Source of the DNA: Cellulomonas sp. PhB143
Lineage (GTDB): Bacteria > Actinomycetota > Actinomycetes > Actinomycetales > Cellulomonadaceae
Reading direction: 5' to 3'
Length of the DNA stretch: 64,000 nt
NCBI RefSeq assembly: GCF_003752595.1
Contig: NZ_RKIJ01000012.1
Coordinates: forward strand, 62,001-126,000
The position numbers were made by a program, and so were the translations under genes. Below are positions 26,013 through 34,377 of the stretch, piece by piece. Each line of letters begins with the position of its first letter. Within the stretch, counting starts at the first letter, position 1. The notes under the pieces were generated by a model, which worked only from the letters and a program-made list of their open reading frames with translations, did no database searches and was not told where the DNA came from.

Positions 26013-26848
26013 GTGAGGTGGTCGAAGTCGCCGCGGACCCAGGCGACGTGCCGGTCCGCGGAGCGCCGGACGGCGTCCCGAGCGCCCGACGGGACGACGC
26101 CCTCGAAGTTGTTGTACAGCCGGTCGAAGTCAAACCGTACGACGGTGTCGGTGACGCGCCGCACGACCGCGGCCGAGAGCGGGATGCGGTTCGGGTAGCT
26201 GCGCATGAAGCTCACCGAGGTGCGGTCCGGGTTCGCCATGATCGTGTCCCCGCCGAGCAGCACGCCCCGGCCCTCCGCGCCGGCGGCCCAGTGCACCACG
26301 GCGCTGCCCGGGAAGTGCCCGCCGGGCTGGGTCAGCGTGACGCCGGGCAGCACCTCGAGGTCGCCCGACCACGTCTCGACCGCCGGGTCGGGGCGGGCGA
26401 CCCAGCCGGCGTCGGCCTCGGCGACGAGGACCGGGACGCCGCCGAGCCGGCGGCTCCACTCGACCTGCACCCCGAACATGTGGGGGTGGCTCGCGACGAT
26501 CGCCACGACCTCGCCGAGCCCGCGCACCCGCTGCACGACGTCGTCGTCCACGAATCCCAGCGGGTCCCAGAGCAGCATGCCGGCGGGCGTGCGCACGAGC
26601 TTGGCGCTCTGCCCGATGCCGACCGGCGGCGCGGACGTGATCGAGAAGAGGTCGGGCTCGAGCTCGGCGACGTCCGCACGGCGACCCTCGGCCTGCAGCT
26701 CCGCGAGCGTGGCCCACGCCTGCCCCGACGCCGGGACCCACTGCCGCTCGTCCGCGCAGATCGCGCAGACCTCCGGCCGGGTCGCGTGCTCGACCGCGCA
26801 CGTGCGGCAGATCCACCAGTCCTCGTTTATGCCTGCCCCGCCGTTCAT
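26009..26848 (-). CDS. Metallo-beta-lactamase-fold hydrolase with N-terminal zinc ribbon
   Basis: This 279-residue protein begins with a rubredoxin-like zinc knuckle (C14, C17, C28, C31: CRTC and CAIC). A metallo-beta-lactamase fold follows: SHPHMFG stands where HxHxDH is usual, with PGGHFPGS and GGDTIM as later metal ligands. The first metal motif is reduced (SHPHMFG), so the metal site may be incomplete or altered. It is translationally coupled to the kinase-like gene downstream. The substrate is unknown. Confidence 0.75.
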   Translation of the reverse strand: MNGGAGINEDWWICRTCAVEHATRPEVCAICADERQWVPASGQAWATLAELQAEGRRADVAELEPDLFSITSAPPVGIGQSAKLVRTPAGMLLWDPLGFVDDDVVQRVRGLGEVVAIVASHPHMFGVQVEWSRRLGGVPVLVAEADAGWVARPDPAVETWSGDLEVLPGVTLTQPGGHFPGSAVVHWAAGAEGRGVLLGGDTIMANPDRTSVSFMRSYPNRIPLSAAVVRRVTDTVVRFDFDRLYNNFEGVVPSGARDAVRRSADRHVAWVRGDFDHLT

Positions 26849-26886
26849 GCTGCCCCGCCCTCGCCCCGTACGTCGTCCGCCGAGGC

Positions 26887-26932
26887 GTCACATTACGCCC
26901 CGGATTCGGCACGTTCCGGGGCGGAATGTGAC
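26887..26932. repeat. Dispersed palindrome, subfamily B, copy 1
   Basis: An 18-bp arm starting GTCACATTACGCCCC pairs with an arm ending GGAATGTGAC, with one mismatch and a 10-base loop. The right flank CTTCTCGCCGGGCGG resembles the outer part of the longer A-type palindromes. This copy is the only one between divergent genes, 38 bases upstream of the metallo-hydrolase start. Confidence 0.7.
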
Positions 26933-27053
26933 TTCTCGCCGGGCGGGGTGCATCCGTTCGGTCCCGCGCGCGCGAAGTATCCCGGCGAGGCACCGCACCG
27001 GTGCCCGGCACGGCCCACGGGCCGCTGCCGTCGATCCACGCCGGGAGTCAACG

Positions 27054-27695
27054 ATGAATCTCCGTCGCACCATCACCGCCGCCACCGCCGCGCTCGTCGT
27101 GGGTGCGGGCATCAGCCTCGCGCCCGCCGCGAGCGCCGCCGCGCCGTCCGGGACCACGAGCCTCGCCGAGGTCCTGGCCTCGGACGGCGACACCTTCGAC
27201 CGGAACTGGTACGACTACGACGTCCTCGACCAGGCCGTCGCGGCCGTCCTGAAGGCGAAGCCGGACAGCCCGGTCGCGGTCCTCGCCGACGGCACCGTCC
27301 CGCTGACGGCGTTCCTCCCGAACGACCGCGCGTTCCAGCTGTTCGCGCTCGACCTCACCCACCGCTGGTACACGAGCGAGGCCTCGGTGCTCACGGCGAT
27401 CGCGAGGGCCGCGGGGATCGACGCCGTCGAGCAGGTCCTGCTCTACCACGTGGTGCCGGGCGCGACCGTCGACTCGGCGACGGCCCTCGCCTCGAACGGG
27501 GCACGGCTGACGACCGCGCAGGGTGGCGACGTCACGGTCCGCGTGCTGAGCACGAAGTACGGGATCGCGTTCCTGCAGGACAAGGACCGCAACGACCTCG
27601 ACCCGTGGCTCGTGCGCTCGCAGCTCGACCTCAACAAGGGCAACGTGCAGATCGCCCACGGCATCTCGCTGGTCCTGCGCCCCGCGAACCTCTGA
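27054..27695 (+). CDS. Secreted fasciclin (FAS1) domain protein
   Basis: The 213-residue protein has a clear signal peptide (MNLRRTITAATAALVVGAG through APAASA, cleavage near 29). One FAS1 domain covers about 40-212, recognised by TAFLPNDRAF, then QVLLYHVVPGATVDS and VQIAHGISLVLRPANL near the end. FAS1 proteins mediate adhesion at the cell surface or in the matrix. ATG 27054 has GGGAG upstream. The 205-base gap before it holds palindrome B1. It ends 15 bases before palindrome A1. Confidence 0.9.
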   Translation: MNLRRTITAATAALVVGAGISLAPAASAAAPSGTTSLAEVLASDGDTFDRNWYDYDVLDQAVAAVLKAKPDSPVAVLADGTVPLTAFLPNDRAFQLFALDLTHRWYTSEASVLTAIARAAGIDAVEQVLLYHVVPGATVDSATALASNGARLTTAQGGDVTVRVLSTKYGIAFLQDKDRNDLDPWLVRSQLDLNKGNVQIAHGISLVLRPANL

Positions 27696-27710
27696 CCCGT
27701 GGCGCCCCGT

Positions 27711-27776
27711 CCGCCGAGAAGTCGAATTCCGCCCCAGAGATCGAAGATCTCGGGGCGGAATTCGACTTCTCGGCGG
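27711..27776. repeat. Dispersed palindrome, subfamily A, copy 1 (terminator-like)
   Basis: A 66-bp near-perfect inverted repeat starts CCGCCGAGAAGTCGAATTCC, and 25 outer base pairs match exactly. The inner part GAGATC/GATCTC also pairs, around GAA. It lies between the ends of two convergent genes, 15 bases after the fasciclin stop and 11 bases from the stop of the opposite gene, where a bidirectional terminator is expected. Confidence 0.85.
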
Positions 27777-27787
27777 GCAGGCGAGCG

Positions 27788-28297
27788 CTACTGCGCCTGG
27801 GCCCGGGCCAGGCCCACGGCGAGCTCCGCCGACTGGACCACCACGTAGACCAGGCCGGAGCACAGCGGGGCGACGAACCAGGCGACCCCGCCCGCCAGCC
27901 ACGCCGTGACCCCGATCGCGCTCCCGACGGCGGCCGCGACCGCGAGCAGGTCCGACGCCGTCGCGATGAGCAGCACCCGGGCGGGCTCGGGGACGGCCTC
28001 GCTCGGGTCCCGGCGGATCTGGAGCGCGACGAGGACGTTCAGCAGCGAGAACGCGAGCACCGCGCACAGCGCGAAGCCCATGATCTGCAGGCTCGTCGGG
28101 TCGCCCAGCCGCACGGCGACCGCCCCGAACGTCGCGGTCACCGTCACGGAGTACCCGAACGCCTGCGCGTTGCCGCGCACGGAGAGCCCGAGACCGTGCA
28201 GCAGGAGGCGCCGGGGGCGGACGGCGTGCGTGTCGTCGGCCCTCGTGTCGTCGGCGTGCGGGTCGGTGGCGTGCGGGTCGGCGCTCTCCTCGGTCAC
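27788..28297 (-). CDS. Small integral membrane protein, unknown family
   Basis: This roughly 169-residue protein has four hydrophobic segments (about 45-65, 75-95, 110-130, 135-160) after a polar N-terminus with a His/Asp/Thr repeat (DPHATDPHADDTRADDTHAV). I do not recognise the family. GTG 28297 (VTEESADPH) is taken as the start; a GTG at 28321 would add eight basic residues. It follows a TetR gene in the same direction with little space, so the two may be co-transcribed. Confidence 0.6.
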   Translation of the reverse strand: MTEESADPHATDPHADDTRADDTHAVRPRRLLLHGLGLSVRGNAQAFGYSVTVTATFGAVAVRLGDPTSLQIMGFALCAVLAFSLLNVLVALQIRRDPSEAVPEPARVLLIATASDLLAVAAAVGSAIGVTAWLAGGVAWFVAPLCSGLVYVVVQSAELAVGLARAQAQ

Positions 28298-28327
28298 GGC
28301 ACGACGGTAGCGCCCGGTCACACCCGG

Positions 28328-28942
28328 TCACACCGCGTACGCGGGCCAGCCCTCCTCGAGCCGGTCGAAGATCGCGTGCAGCGCGGCGAGCGGCTCGGGG
28401 TCGCGGCTCGCGACGTCGGGCACCTCGAGAACGATCCGGGCCAGGGCACGCGTCGCGGCGTCCGGCGTGCCACCCGGCCCACCGTCGCGCCCCGGTCCCC
28501 CGGCGACCTCCGCGAGCACCTGGGCGACCGGCCCCTCGCACGCCACCCACATCTCCCGCGCCCGGCCCCAGAGCTCGGGGGTCGAGAGGACGAGCTCGAT
28601 GACGCGCCGCTCGTCCTCCGACGGTGCGACGTCGAACACCCCGCGGCTCGTCATGAACTGCCGCAGCGCCCCGAGGGGGCTCGTGCCCGCGGGACGCTCG
28701 CGCACGGCCGCGACCAGGGCGTCGGCCCGCTCGCCGTCGTCCCAGAACAGCAGCCCGGACTTGCCCGCCGGGAAGTGCTTGAAGAGCGTCGTGACGGCGG
28801 TGTCCGCCTCGGCGGCGACGTCCGCGACGGTCACGGCGTCGTACCCGCGCTCGAGGAACAGCCGCTCGGCGGCGGCGGCCAGCGCACGGCGGGTCTCGAG
28901 CTTCTTGCGCTCCCGGCGCCCGAGCGTGGCGATGTCGTCCAT
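28328..28942 (-). CDS. TetR-family transcriptional regulator
   Basis: This 204-residue repressor has an N-terminal helix-turn-helix (RRALAAAAERLFLERGYDAVTVADVAAEADTAVTTLFKHF split over about 18-60) and a helical ligand domain with ERRVIELVLSTPELWGRA. ATG 28942 gives the usual short N-terminus MDDIATLGRRERKK. It is divergent from a DHA2-type exporter across 113 bases and probably represses it. Confidence 0.88.
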   Translation of the reverse strand: MDDIATLGRRERKKLETRRALAAAAERLFLERGYDAVTVADVAAEADTAVTTLFKHFPAGKSGLLFWDDGERADALVAAVRERPAGTSPLGALRQFMTSRGVFDVAPSEDERRVIELVLSTPELWGRAREMWVACEGPVAQVLAEVAGGPGRDGGPGGTPDAATRALARIVLEVPDVASRDPEPLAALHAIFDRLEEGWPAYAV

Positions 28943-29020
28943 GCCCCGATCGTAGCGACGGCGCACCCGCTGCGAACGCGGACCGAACCCGGAAACGCAT
29001 CCGAGTCAAACACGTAGTCA

Positions 29021-29049
29021 TTGCACTTTCGTATCGACTGCGCTTTACT
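29021..29049 (+). promoter_or_regulatory. Predicted promoter of the TetR-linked exporter, leaderless transcript
   Basis: TTGCAC (-35, 29021-29026) and TTTACT (-10, 29044-29049) are separated by 17 bases. The expected transcription start, about 7 bases after the -10 box, falls on the ATG at 29056, and there is no ribosome site, so the mRNA is probably leaderless. The surrounding AT-rich bases would be the TetR target. Confidence 0.6.
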
Positions 29050-29055
29050 GGATCC

Positions 29056-30504
29056 ATGACCACCGCACCCACCCCCGCGCAGGCCGGCGCCTCGACCGCC
29101 GCCCGCCTCACCCGCGCCGCCCTCTGGGCGATCCTCGGCGTCGTCCTGCTCGCCGACGCCCTCGACCTCGTCGACTCGACCGTGACGACCATCGCCGCAC
29201 CCACCATCGCCACCGACCTGGGCGGCGGCGCCTCGTTCGTCTCCTGGCTCGGCGCCTCCTACGCGCTCGCCATGGGCACGCTGCTCGTCCTCGGGGGCCG
29301 GCTCGGCGACAAGTACGGCCAGCGGCGGCTGTTCCTGATCGGGATGGCGGGCTTCACGCTCGCCTCGGCGGCCTGCGGGTTCGCGCTCGACCCGGCGATG
29401 CTGCTCGTCAGCCGCGCCGTCCAGGGCGCGTTCGGCGCGCTCCTGCTGCCCCAGGGGATGGCGATCATCGCCCGCACCTTCCCGCGCGACATGATGAAGA
29501 AGGCGTTCAACCTCTTCGGGCCGCTGCTGGGCATCGCCGCGGTCGGCGGCCCGGTGCTCGCCGGGTTCATCATCAGCGCCGACCTGTGGGACCTGTCCTG
29601 GCGGCCCGTGTTCCTCATCAACCTCGTGCTCGGCACCGTGGGCATCGTGCTCGCGGCCCGCCTGCTGCCGAAGGACTCCGGCGACCGATCGATCGTCATC
29701 GACGGCGTCGGCTCCGGCCTGCTCGGCCTCGCGATGTTCGGCATCCTCTTCGGCCTCGTCGAGGGCGCCGACGCCGGCTGGTCCGTCCTCGCCGTCGTCG
29801 CGATCGTCGTCGGGCTCGTCGCGCTCGGGCTCTTCGCCCGGCGCCAGGCGACCGTCGCGAACCCGCTCCTGCGCCCCAGCCTGTTCCGCAACAAGGGGTT
29901 CGTCGCCGGCATCCTGACCGGGCTCGCGTTCTTCGCCGTCACGAGCGGGCTGACCTTCGTCATCTCGCTCTTCCTCCAGCAGGGCCTCGGGCTCGCGCCG
30001 CGCGCCACCGCCCTCGCGATCCTGCCCCTGACCCTCGGCATCATGGTCGCGGCGGGCGCCGGGATGGGGCTCGGGGACCGGCTCGGGCGCAACCTCGTGC
30101 TCATCGGCGTCGCGCTCACCTTCGTCGGCGCCGCCTGGATGTTCCTGCTCGTGCGGGCCGACGGCGTCGACCTCACCGTCTGGCAGCTCGTTCCGGCGGT
30201 GTTCGTCGTCGGGCTCGGGATGGGCGCCGGCTACGGGACGATCTTCGACTTCGCGCTCGGCGACCTCTCTCCCGAGGAGGCCGGCAGCGCGTCCGGCACG
30301 ATGACCGCGATCCAGCAGATCGCCACCGGCATCGGCTCCGCGATCGTCACGACCGTGTTCTTCCAGGCGGTCGACGGCGGGTTCGCGCACGCGATGACGC
30401 TCACCCTGGGCGTCGTCATGGCGATCGTCGCGGCCTGCGTGCCCGTGGTGTTCCTCCTGCCGAAGGTCGCGCACGCCGACGACCACGGCATGCCGGCGGA
30501 GTAG
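29056..30504 (+). CDS. MFS transporter, DHA2 (14-helix) drug efflux type
   Basis: The 482-residue protein shows the DHA2 motifs LDLVDSTVTTIAAPTIATDL in helix 1, GGRLGDKYGQRRLFL in the 2-3 loop and RAVQGAFGALLLPQGMAI. It should export drugs or antiseptics in exchange for protons. It is divergent from a TetR regulator, the standard arrangement for inducible multidrug resistance. A promoter ends at the start codon. The real inducer and substrate are unknown. Confidence 0.9.
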   Translation: MTTAPTPAQAGASTAARLTRAALWAILGVVLLADALDLVDSTVTTIAAPTIATDLGGGASFVSWLGASYALAMGTLLVLGGRLGDKYGQRRLFLIGMAGFTLASAACGFALDPAMLLVSRAVQGAFGALLLPQGMAIIARTFPRDMMKKAFNLFGPLLGIAAVGGPVLAGFIISADLWDLSWRPVFLINLVLGTVGIVLAARLLPKDSGDRSIVIDGVGSGLLGLAMFGILFGLVEGADAGWSVLAVVAIVVGLVALGLFARRQATVANPLLRPSLFRNKGFVAGILTGLAFFAVTSGLTFVISLFLQQGLGLAPRATALAILPLTLGIMVAAGAGMGLGDRLGRNLVLIGVALTFVGAAWMFLLVRADGVDLTVWQLVPAVFVVGLGMGAGYGTIFDFALGDLSPEEAGSASGTMTAIQQIATGIGSAIVTTVFFQAVDGGFAHAMTLTLGVVMAIVAACVPVVFLLPKVAHADDHGMPAE

Positions 30505-30513
30505 CCGACGCCG

Positions 30514-30557
30514 CTCAGGCGCCGAGCGCCTCAGCGCCCTCAGGCGCCGAGCGCCTC
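30514..30557. repeat. 25-bp-spaced direct repeat at the pnuC stop
   Basis: CTCAGGCGCCGAGCGCCTC occurs at 30514-30532 and again at 30539-30557. The second copy contains the pnuC stop codon. Each copy can fold (AGGCGC-cga-GCGCCT). It is a local duplication between convergent gene ends and may act as a weak double terminator. Confidence 0.7.
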
Positions 30558-31241
30558 CACCTCGGGGTCCCCCAACGACACCGCACGCCGCTGCACCCGC
30601 CACCACACGAAGAACCCCGTGAGCGTGAACGCCCCGTAGAAGATGTACATGAACGCCGAGGCGTAGTAGCCGGCGCTGAACAGCAGGGGCACGCCGACGA
30701 CGTCGACCGCGACCCACACCAGCCAGAACTCCGTCCACCCGCGCGCCATGCCGTACGTGGCGAGGAGCGAGCCGACGAAGATCCAGGCGTCCGACCACAC
30801 CGGCTCGTACGAACCGAGGGCCCGGAAGATCGGCGTGAGCACGAGCGTCCCGCCGACCAGCGCGACGACGAGGAGCACGCGCTGGCGCCAGCCCGCCCAG
30901 CGGGGCACGACGGCGGGGCTCGCCTCCGCACCACCGGCGCCGTCGGCGCCCCGAGTGCCGCGCCACCGGTGCCAGCCGTACACCGAGACGATGACGAACA
31001 TCACCTGGCGCCCGGCCTGGCCCAGCAGGTTCACGGGGTTCGGGGTGTCGAAGAGCGCGCCCATGAACACGGTGAACAGGAGCACGTTGCCCGCGATGCC
31101 GACCGGCCACGCCCACGCCTTGCGGCGCATGCCGCCGAGTGCGGAGGCGAGGCCGAAGAGGTTGCCGATCACCTCGCGCCAGAGCACCACCTGGTCGCCG
31201 ATGTGGATCTGCGCGTCGAACAGCCAGTGGATCGCGTCCAC
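30540..31241 (-). CDS. pnuC: Nicotinamide riboside/mononucleotide transporter PnuC
   Basis: The 233-residue membrane protein has about seven helices. It contains the PnuC hallmark segments WREVIGNLFGLASALGG, AWPVGIAGNVLLFTVF, YGWHRW and TEFWLVWVAVDVVGVPLLF. PnuC imports nicotinamide riboside by facilitated diffusion for NAD synthesis. GTG 31241 is selected because GGGAGG lies just upstream and the N-terminus MDAIHWLFDAQI is typical. A polar insert around residues 95-115 separates two helices. It stands alone, convergent with the DHA2 exporter. Confidence 0.88.
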   Translation of the reverse strand: MDAIHWLFDAQIHIGDQVVLWREVIGNLFGLASALGGMRRKAWAWPVGIAGNVLLFTVFMGALFDTPNPVNLLGQAGRQVMFVIVSVYGWHRWRGTRGADGAGGAEASPAVVPRWAGWRQRVLLVVALVGGTLVLTPIFRALGSYEPVWSDAWIFVGSLLATYGMARGWTEFWLVWVAVDVVGVPLLFSAGYYASAFMYIFYGAFTLTGFFVWWRVQRRAVSLGDPEVEALGA

Positions 31242-31391
31242 GCCGACCTCCCGTCCTCGTTCCGCGGCACCTGACCTGCGGGGCCCGAGAACTCGAACCG
31301 TCCTCGAGCCGAGATCCTTCCACCATTCCCGCCGCCGGGGCGCGACGGCCCGGTGCGGGCGAACCGGCCCCCGCCGGGCTACCCTCCCGTG

Positions 31392-32075
31392 ATGCCTGCC
31401 CGCCCCGTGCGCACCCGCGCGCTCCTGCGCGCCGCCGCCCTCGGGGTGGCGGCGTGCGTCCCCGTGCTCGTCATCGGGTGGCTCGTGCGCGCCCAGAACG
31501 ACACCCTCCTGAGGCTCGACGAGTCCGCCGTGCAGTCCGCGACCGCGTTCACCCGCGAGCACCCCGCGCTCGAGCGCTCGCTGCTCGTCTACCAGGAGGT
31601 CCTGGCGCCCTGGGCCGTCGTCGTCGCCGGCGGCGTGGTGTGCCTGTGGGTGTGGCGCCGCCACGGCCTCGCGACCCGCGCCCTGTGGGCCTTCGGGACG
31701 CAGCTCGCCTCCTGGGGCATCGCGGCGCTGGCCAAGGAGCTCGCCGGCCGCGCCCGCCCGGTCGTGGACGACGCCGTCGCGCACGCCCCCGGGTCGAGCT
31801 TCCCCTCCGGCCACGCGGCCGCCTCCGCCACCGCCGCCGTGACCCTCACCCTGCTGGTGTGGCCGCTGCTGGGACCGCGCGGACGCGTCGTCGTCCCCGT
31901 GCTCGCCGGCTGCCTCACTGTCGCGACCTGCCTCGACCGGGTGCTCGTCGGGGTGCACTTCCCGTCCGACGTCGTCGCCGGCGCCCTTCTGGGTGCCGCC
32001 GTCTCGACGGCGTCCTACGTCGGGTACCGCGGGTGGAACCCCGCGCCCGGCACCGACCACGAGGAGAACCGATGA
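31392..32075 (+). CDS. PAP2-family phosphatase, first of an overlapping pair
   Basis: The 227-residue membrane protein contains all three phosphatidic-acid-phosphatase motifs: KELAGRARP (115-123), PSGH (138-141) and DRVLVGVHFPSD (182-193). Five to six helices flank them. It could dephosphorylate undecaprenyl pyrophosphate, phosphatidate or a similar lipid at the outer face of the membrane. The TGA stop overlaps the ATG of the next PAP2 gene by 4 bases, so both are made together. Confidence 0.88.
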   Translation: MPARPVRTRALLRAAALGVAACVPVLVIGWLVRAQNDTLLRLDESAVQSATAFTREHPALERSLLVYQEVLAPWAVVVAGGVVCLWVWRRHGLATRALWAFGTQLASWGIAALAKELAGRARPVVDDAVAHAPGSSFPSGHAAASATAAVTLTLLVWPLLGPRGRVVVPVLAGCLTVATCLDRVLVGVHFPSDVVAGALLGAAVSTASYVGYRGWNPAPGTDHEENR

Positions 32076-32770
32076 CGACGTTCGTCCACCGCTACGAGCT
32101 CGACCCCTCCAGACCCACGGGGCGCGAGGTGGCGCGGGACGTCGTCGTGCGGGGCGTCCTGCCGGCGGCGGCGCTCTGGGCGCTGGTCACCGGGGTCGGG
32201 CTGCTGATCGTCGGCCCGCTCGGGGACCTGCGCGGCGAGGACTCCGTGGACCGGTGGTTCGCGGCGCACCGCACCTCGGCGCTGACGCCCGTCTCGACCG
32301 TGCTCTCGGGCGCCGGCATGACGCAGACCGTCATCGCGATCACCGTGATCGCCGCGCTCCTGCTGTGGTGGCGCTCCCGGCAGTGGTGGTTCGCGCTGGT
32401 GCCGGCGCTCGCCGTGTCGTTGCAGGCGGTCGTGTTCTTCTTCGCGGCCGCGGTCGTCGGCCGGGGCCGCCCCGAGGTCTCCCACCTGGACGACTCCCCG
32501 CCCACGACGAGCTATCCGAGCGGCCACACCGGAGCGTCGGCCGCCCTGTGGTTCACGCTCGCGATGCTCGCCCAGCGGATCACGCACCCGGCGCTGCGGT
32601 GGGTCGCGACCGTGGTGTGCGTGCTGATGCCGTTCCTGGTCGCGACCGCGCGCCTGTACCGCGGCATGCACGCCCCGACGGACGTCACGATGGCGCTCCT
32701 CAACGGAGCGCTGTGCATGGTGGTCGCGTGGGCCTACCTGCGCCGCGACGTGCCGGCCGTGCGGCTCTGA
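32072..32770 (+). CDS. PAP2-family phosphatase, second of an overlapping pair
   Basis: The 232-residue protein has motif 2 YPSGHTG (His 152) and motif 3 ARLYRGMHAPTD (Arg 194, His 200, Asp 204). In motif 1 the usual lysine seven residues before the Arg-Pro pair is Ala 126 (AAVVGRGRP), so substrate phosphate binding may be weaker or different. It shares the operon and fold with the previous gene but has low direct similarity outside the motifs, so this is not a recent duplication. Confidence 0.85.
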   Translation: MTTFVHRYELDPSRPTGREVARDVVVRGVLPAAALWALVTGVGLLIVGPLGDLRGEDSVDRWFAAHRTSALTPVSTVLSGAGMTQTVIAITVIAALLLWWRSRQWWFALVPALAVSLQAVVFFFAAAVVGRGRPEVSHLDDSPPTTSYPSGHTGASAALWFTLAMLAQRITHPALRWVATVVCVLMPFLVATARLYRGMHAPTDVTMALLNGALCMVVAWAYLRRDVPAVRL

Positions 32771-32777
32771 CGGGACG

Positions 32778-33290
32778 TCAGCGCTCGTCCCGGAGCACCG
32801 AGTACAGCACCTGGTCGTGCCAGGCCCCCTCGCGCCACTGCGCGCGCCGGACCACGCCCTCGCGCTGGAACCCGACCTTCTCGAGGGCCCGCTGCTCCGC
32901 GAGGTTGGCGACGTCCGTGAACGCCTGGACGCGCTCGACGGGGGTGTGGTCGAAGAGGTATCCGACGAGCGCGCGCTGGGCCGCCGTGCCGATCCCGCGG
33001 CCACGCCATCCCGGCAGGATCCCGATCGCGATCGTCCAGCAGCGCGACGTCTCCCGCGGGCCCCAGAAGTTCGGGAACCACTCCACGCGGCCCACGCACC
33101 CGCCGTCGTGCTCGACGGCGAGGACCCCGCCGTCGTGCGACAGGAGCCCGTCCCGTTCCCACCGCTCGCGCAGGGCGCGCGGCGCGCGGTGGCCGAACCA
33201 CTGGAACGGTCCGTCGCCCTCGCGGGAGCGCTCGGCCTCGAAGTGGTCGAGGTCGGCTGCGGTCACGGGGCGCAGCGTGATGTCGGCCAT
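32778..33290 (-). CDS. GNAT acetyltransferase, RimJ/RimL-like
   Basis: This 170-residue protein has the GNAT fold. MADITLRPVTAADLDHF is the N-terminal strand, IAIGILPGWRGRGIGTAAQRAL contains the acetyl-CoA pyrophosphate loop (Q/RxxGxG/A), and NLAEQRALEKVGFQREGVVRR is the family end motif. It probably acetylates an amino group on a protein or small molecule. Its start overlaps the stop of the LLM oxidoreductase gene by one base (TGATG). Confidence 0.85.
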   Translation of the reverse strand: MADITLRPVTAADLDHFEAERSREGDGPFQWFGHRAPRALRERWERDGLLSHDGGVLAVEHDGGCVGRVEWFPNFWGPRETSRCWTIAIGILPGWRGRGIGTAAQRALVGYLFDHTPVERVQAFTDVANLAEQRALEKVGFQREGVVRRAQWREGAWHDQVLYSVLRDER

Positions 33291-34273
33291 CACAGCGCGC
33301 GGGCGAGCGCGTCGAGGGCCGCGACCCGGTCCGCGCCGACGGGGATGAGCACCGTGCTCGTGGCGCCCGCCTGCGCGATCTCCGCGAGACGGGCGCGCAC
33401 CCGCTCGGGCGACCCGACGAGCGCGAGCTCGTCCACCCACGCGTCCGGCATCGCGGCGACGAAGTCGGCGCGGGTCGCGCTCGAGGCCCGCAGCGCGGCG
33501 AGCTCGTCCGCGAACGGCAGCGGCGCGACGTGCGGGGCGCAGTCGGCGTCGCCCACCCACTCCAGCAGGGGGCGGACGGCATCCCGCGCGACCGCCGCGT
33601 CGTCGTCGACCACCGCGAAGTTGTAGGCCACCAGCGCGTGCGGCCCGTCGGCGCCGACGTGCCCGACGGCGGCCCGCACGTAGGCGGGCGCGGCCGGCTC
33701 GGCGAGCACCACGCCGTCGGCGGCGCGACCGGCGACCGCCAGCGACCTCGGGCCCCGCACGCCGAGCAGGACGGGGGGTGCCTGGGGGGCGGGGGTCTTG
33801 AGCCGGGTGCCGTCGACCTGCACGTACCGGCCCTCGACGGTCAGGCGCTCGCCGCGCAGCAGGGTGCGCAGCGCCTGCGAGTACTCCTCGAGCAGGGTCA
33901 GCGGGCTCCGGGGCCACGCGCCGACCTCGCGCATCCACAGCGGCAGCCCGTGCCCGATGCCCGCGAGGACGCGGCCCGGGAACAGCTCGGCGAGCGTGTT
34001 CAGCTCGGTCGCGGCGAACGCCACGTTGCGGGCGCCCACGGGCAGGATGCCGATGCCCACGGTGATCCGGTCGGTCGCGCCGAGCACCACGCCGGCCTGG
34101 GCCAGGCCGCCCCGGAAGCCGAGGTCCTCGACGACCCACAGCTCGTCGAAGCCGAGCTCCTCGGCCCGGCGGGCGAACGGGAGGATCTCGGCGACCGGGA
34201 GGTCGCGCGGGAGCATGACGCCGACGGGCGTCCGGGGGGTCTGGGTGGCCTCGGGGGTCTCAGGGCTGGGCAC
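33290..34273 (-). CDS. LLM-class flavin-dependent oxidoreductase
   Basis: This 327-residue TIM-barrel protein resembles luciferase-like F420- or FMN-dependent oxidoreductases. Its motifs include PFARRAEELGFDELWVVED, then ITVGIGILPVGARN, LFPGRVLAGIGHGLP and PPVLLGVRGPRSLAVAGRAADGVV. In actinobacteria many such proteins use F420; the cofactor cannot be fixed from this sequence. GTG 34273 has GGAG four bases upstream. It is coupled to the acetyltransferase gene downstream. Confidence 0.85.
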   Translation of the reverse strand: MPSPETPEATQTPRTPVGVMLPRDLPVAEILPFARRAEELGFDELWVVEDLGFRGGLAQAGVVLGATDRITVGIGILPVGARNVAFAATELNTLAELFPGRVLAGIGHGLPLWMREVGAWPRSPLTLLEEYSQALRTLLRGERLTVEGRYVQVDGTRLKTPAPQAPPVLLGVRGPRSLAVAGRAADGVVLAEPAAPAYVRAAVGHVGADGPHALVAYNFAVVDDDAAVARDAVRPLLEWVGDADCAPHVAPLPFADELAALRASSATRADFVAAMPDAWVDELALVGSPERVRARLAEIAQAGATSTVLIPVGADRVAALDALARAL

Positions 34274-34299
34274 AGGTCTCCTTCGATCGGTTCCGGCTT

Positions 34300-34366
34300 C
34301 CGCCGAGACGTCGAGCTCTGCCCCCTGGATTCGAAGAATCGGGGGCCGAGCTCGACGTCTCGGCGG
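34300..34366. repeat. Dispersed palindrome, subfamily A, copy 2 (terminator-like)
   Basis: A 67-bp palindrome starts CCGCCGAGACGTCGAGCTC and ends GAGCTCGACGTCTCGGCGG. Compared with the other copies, the AATTC core has become AGCTC on both arms, which keeps pairing. It lies 11 bases after the stop of the DUF805 gene. Confidence 0.85.
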
Positions 34367-34377
34367 GGTGGGGTGCG

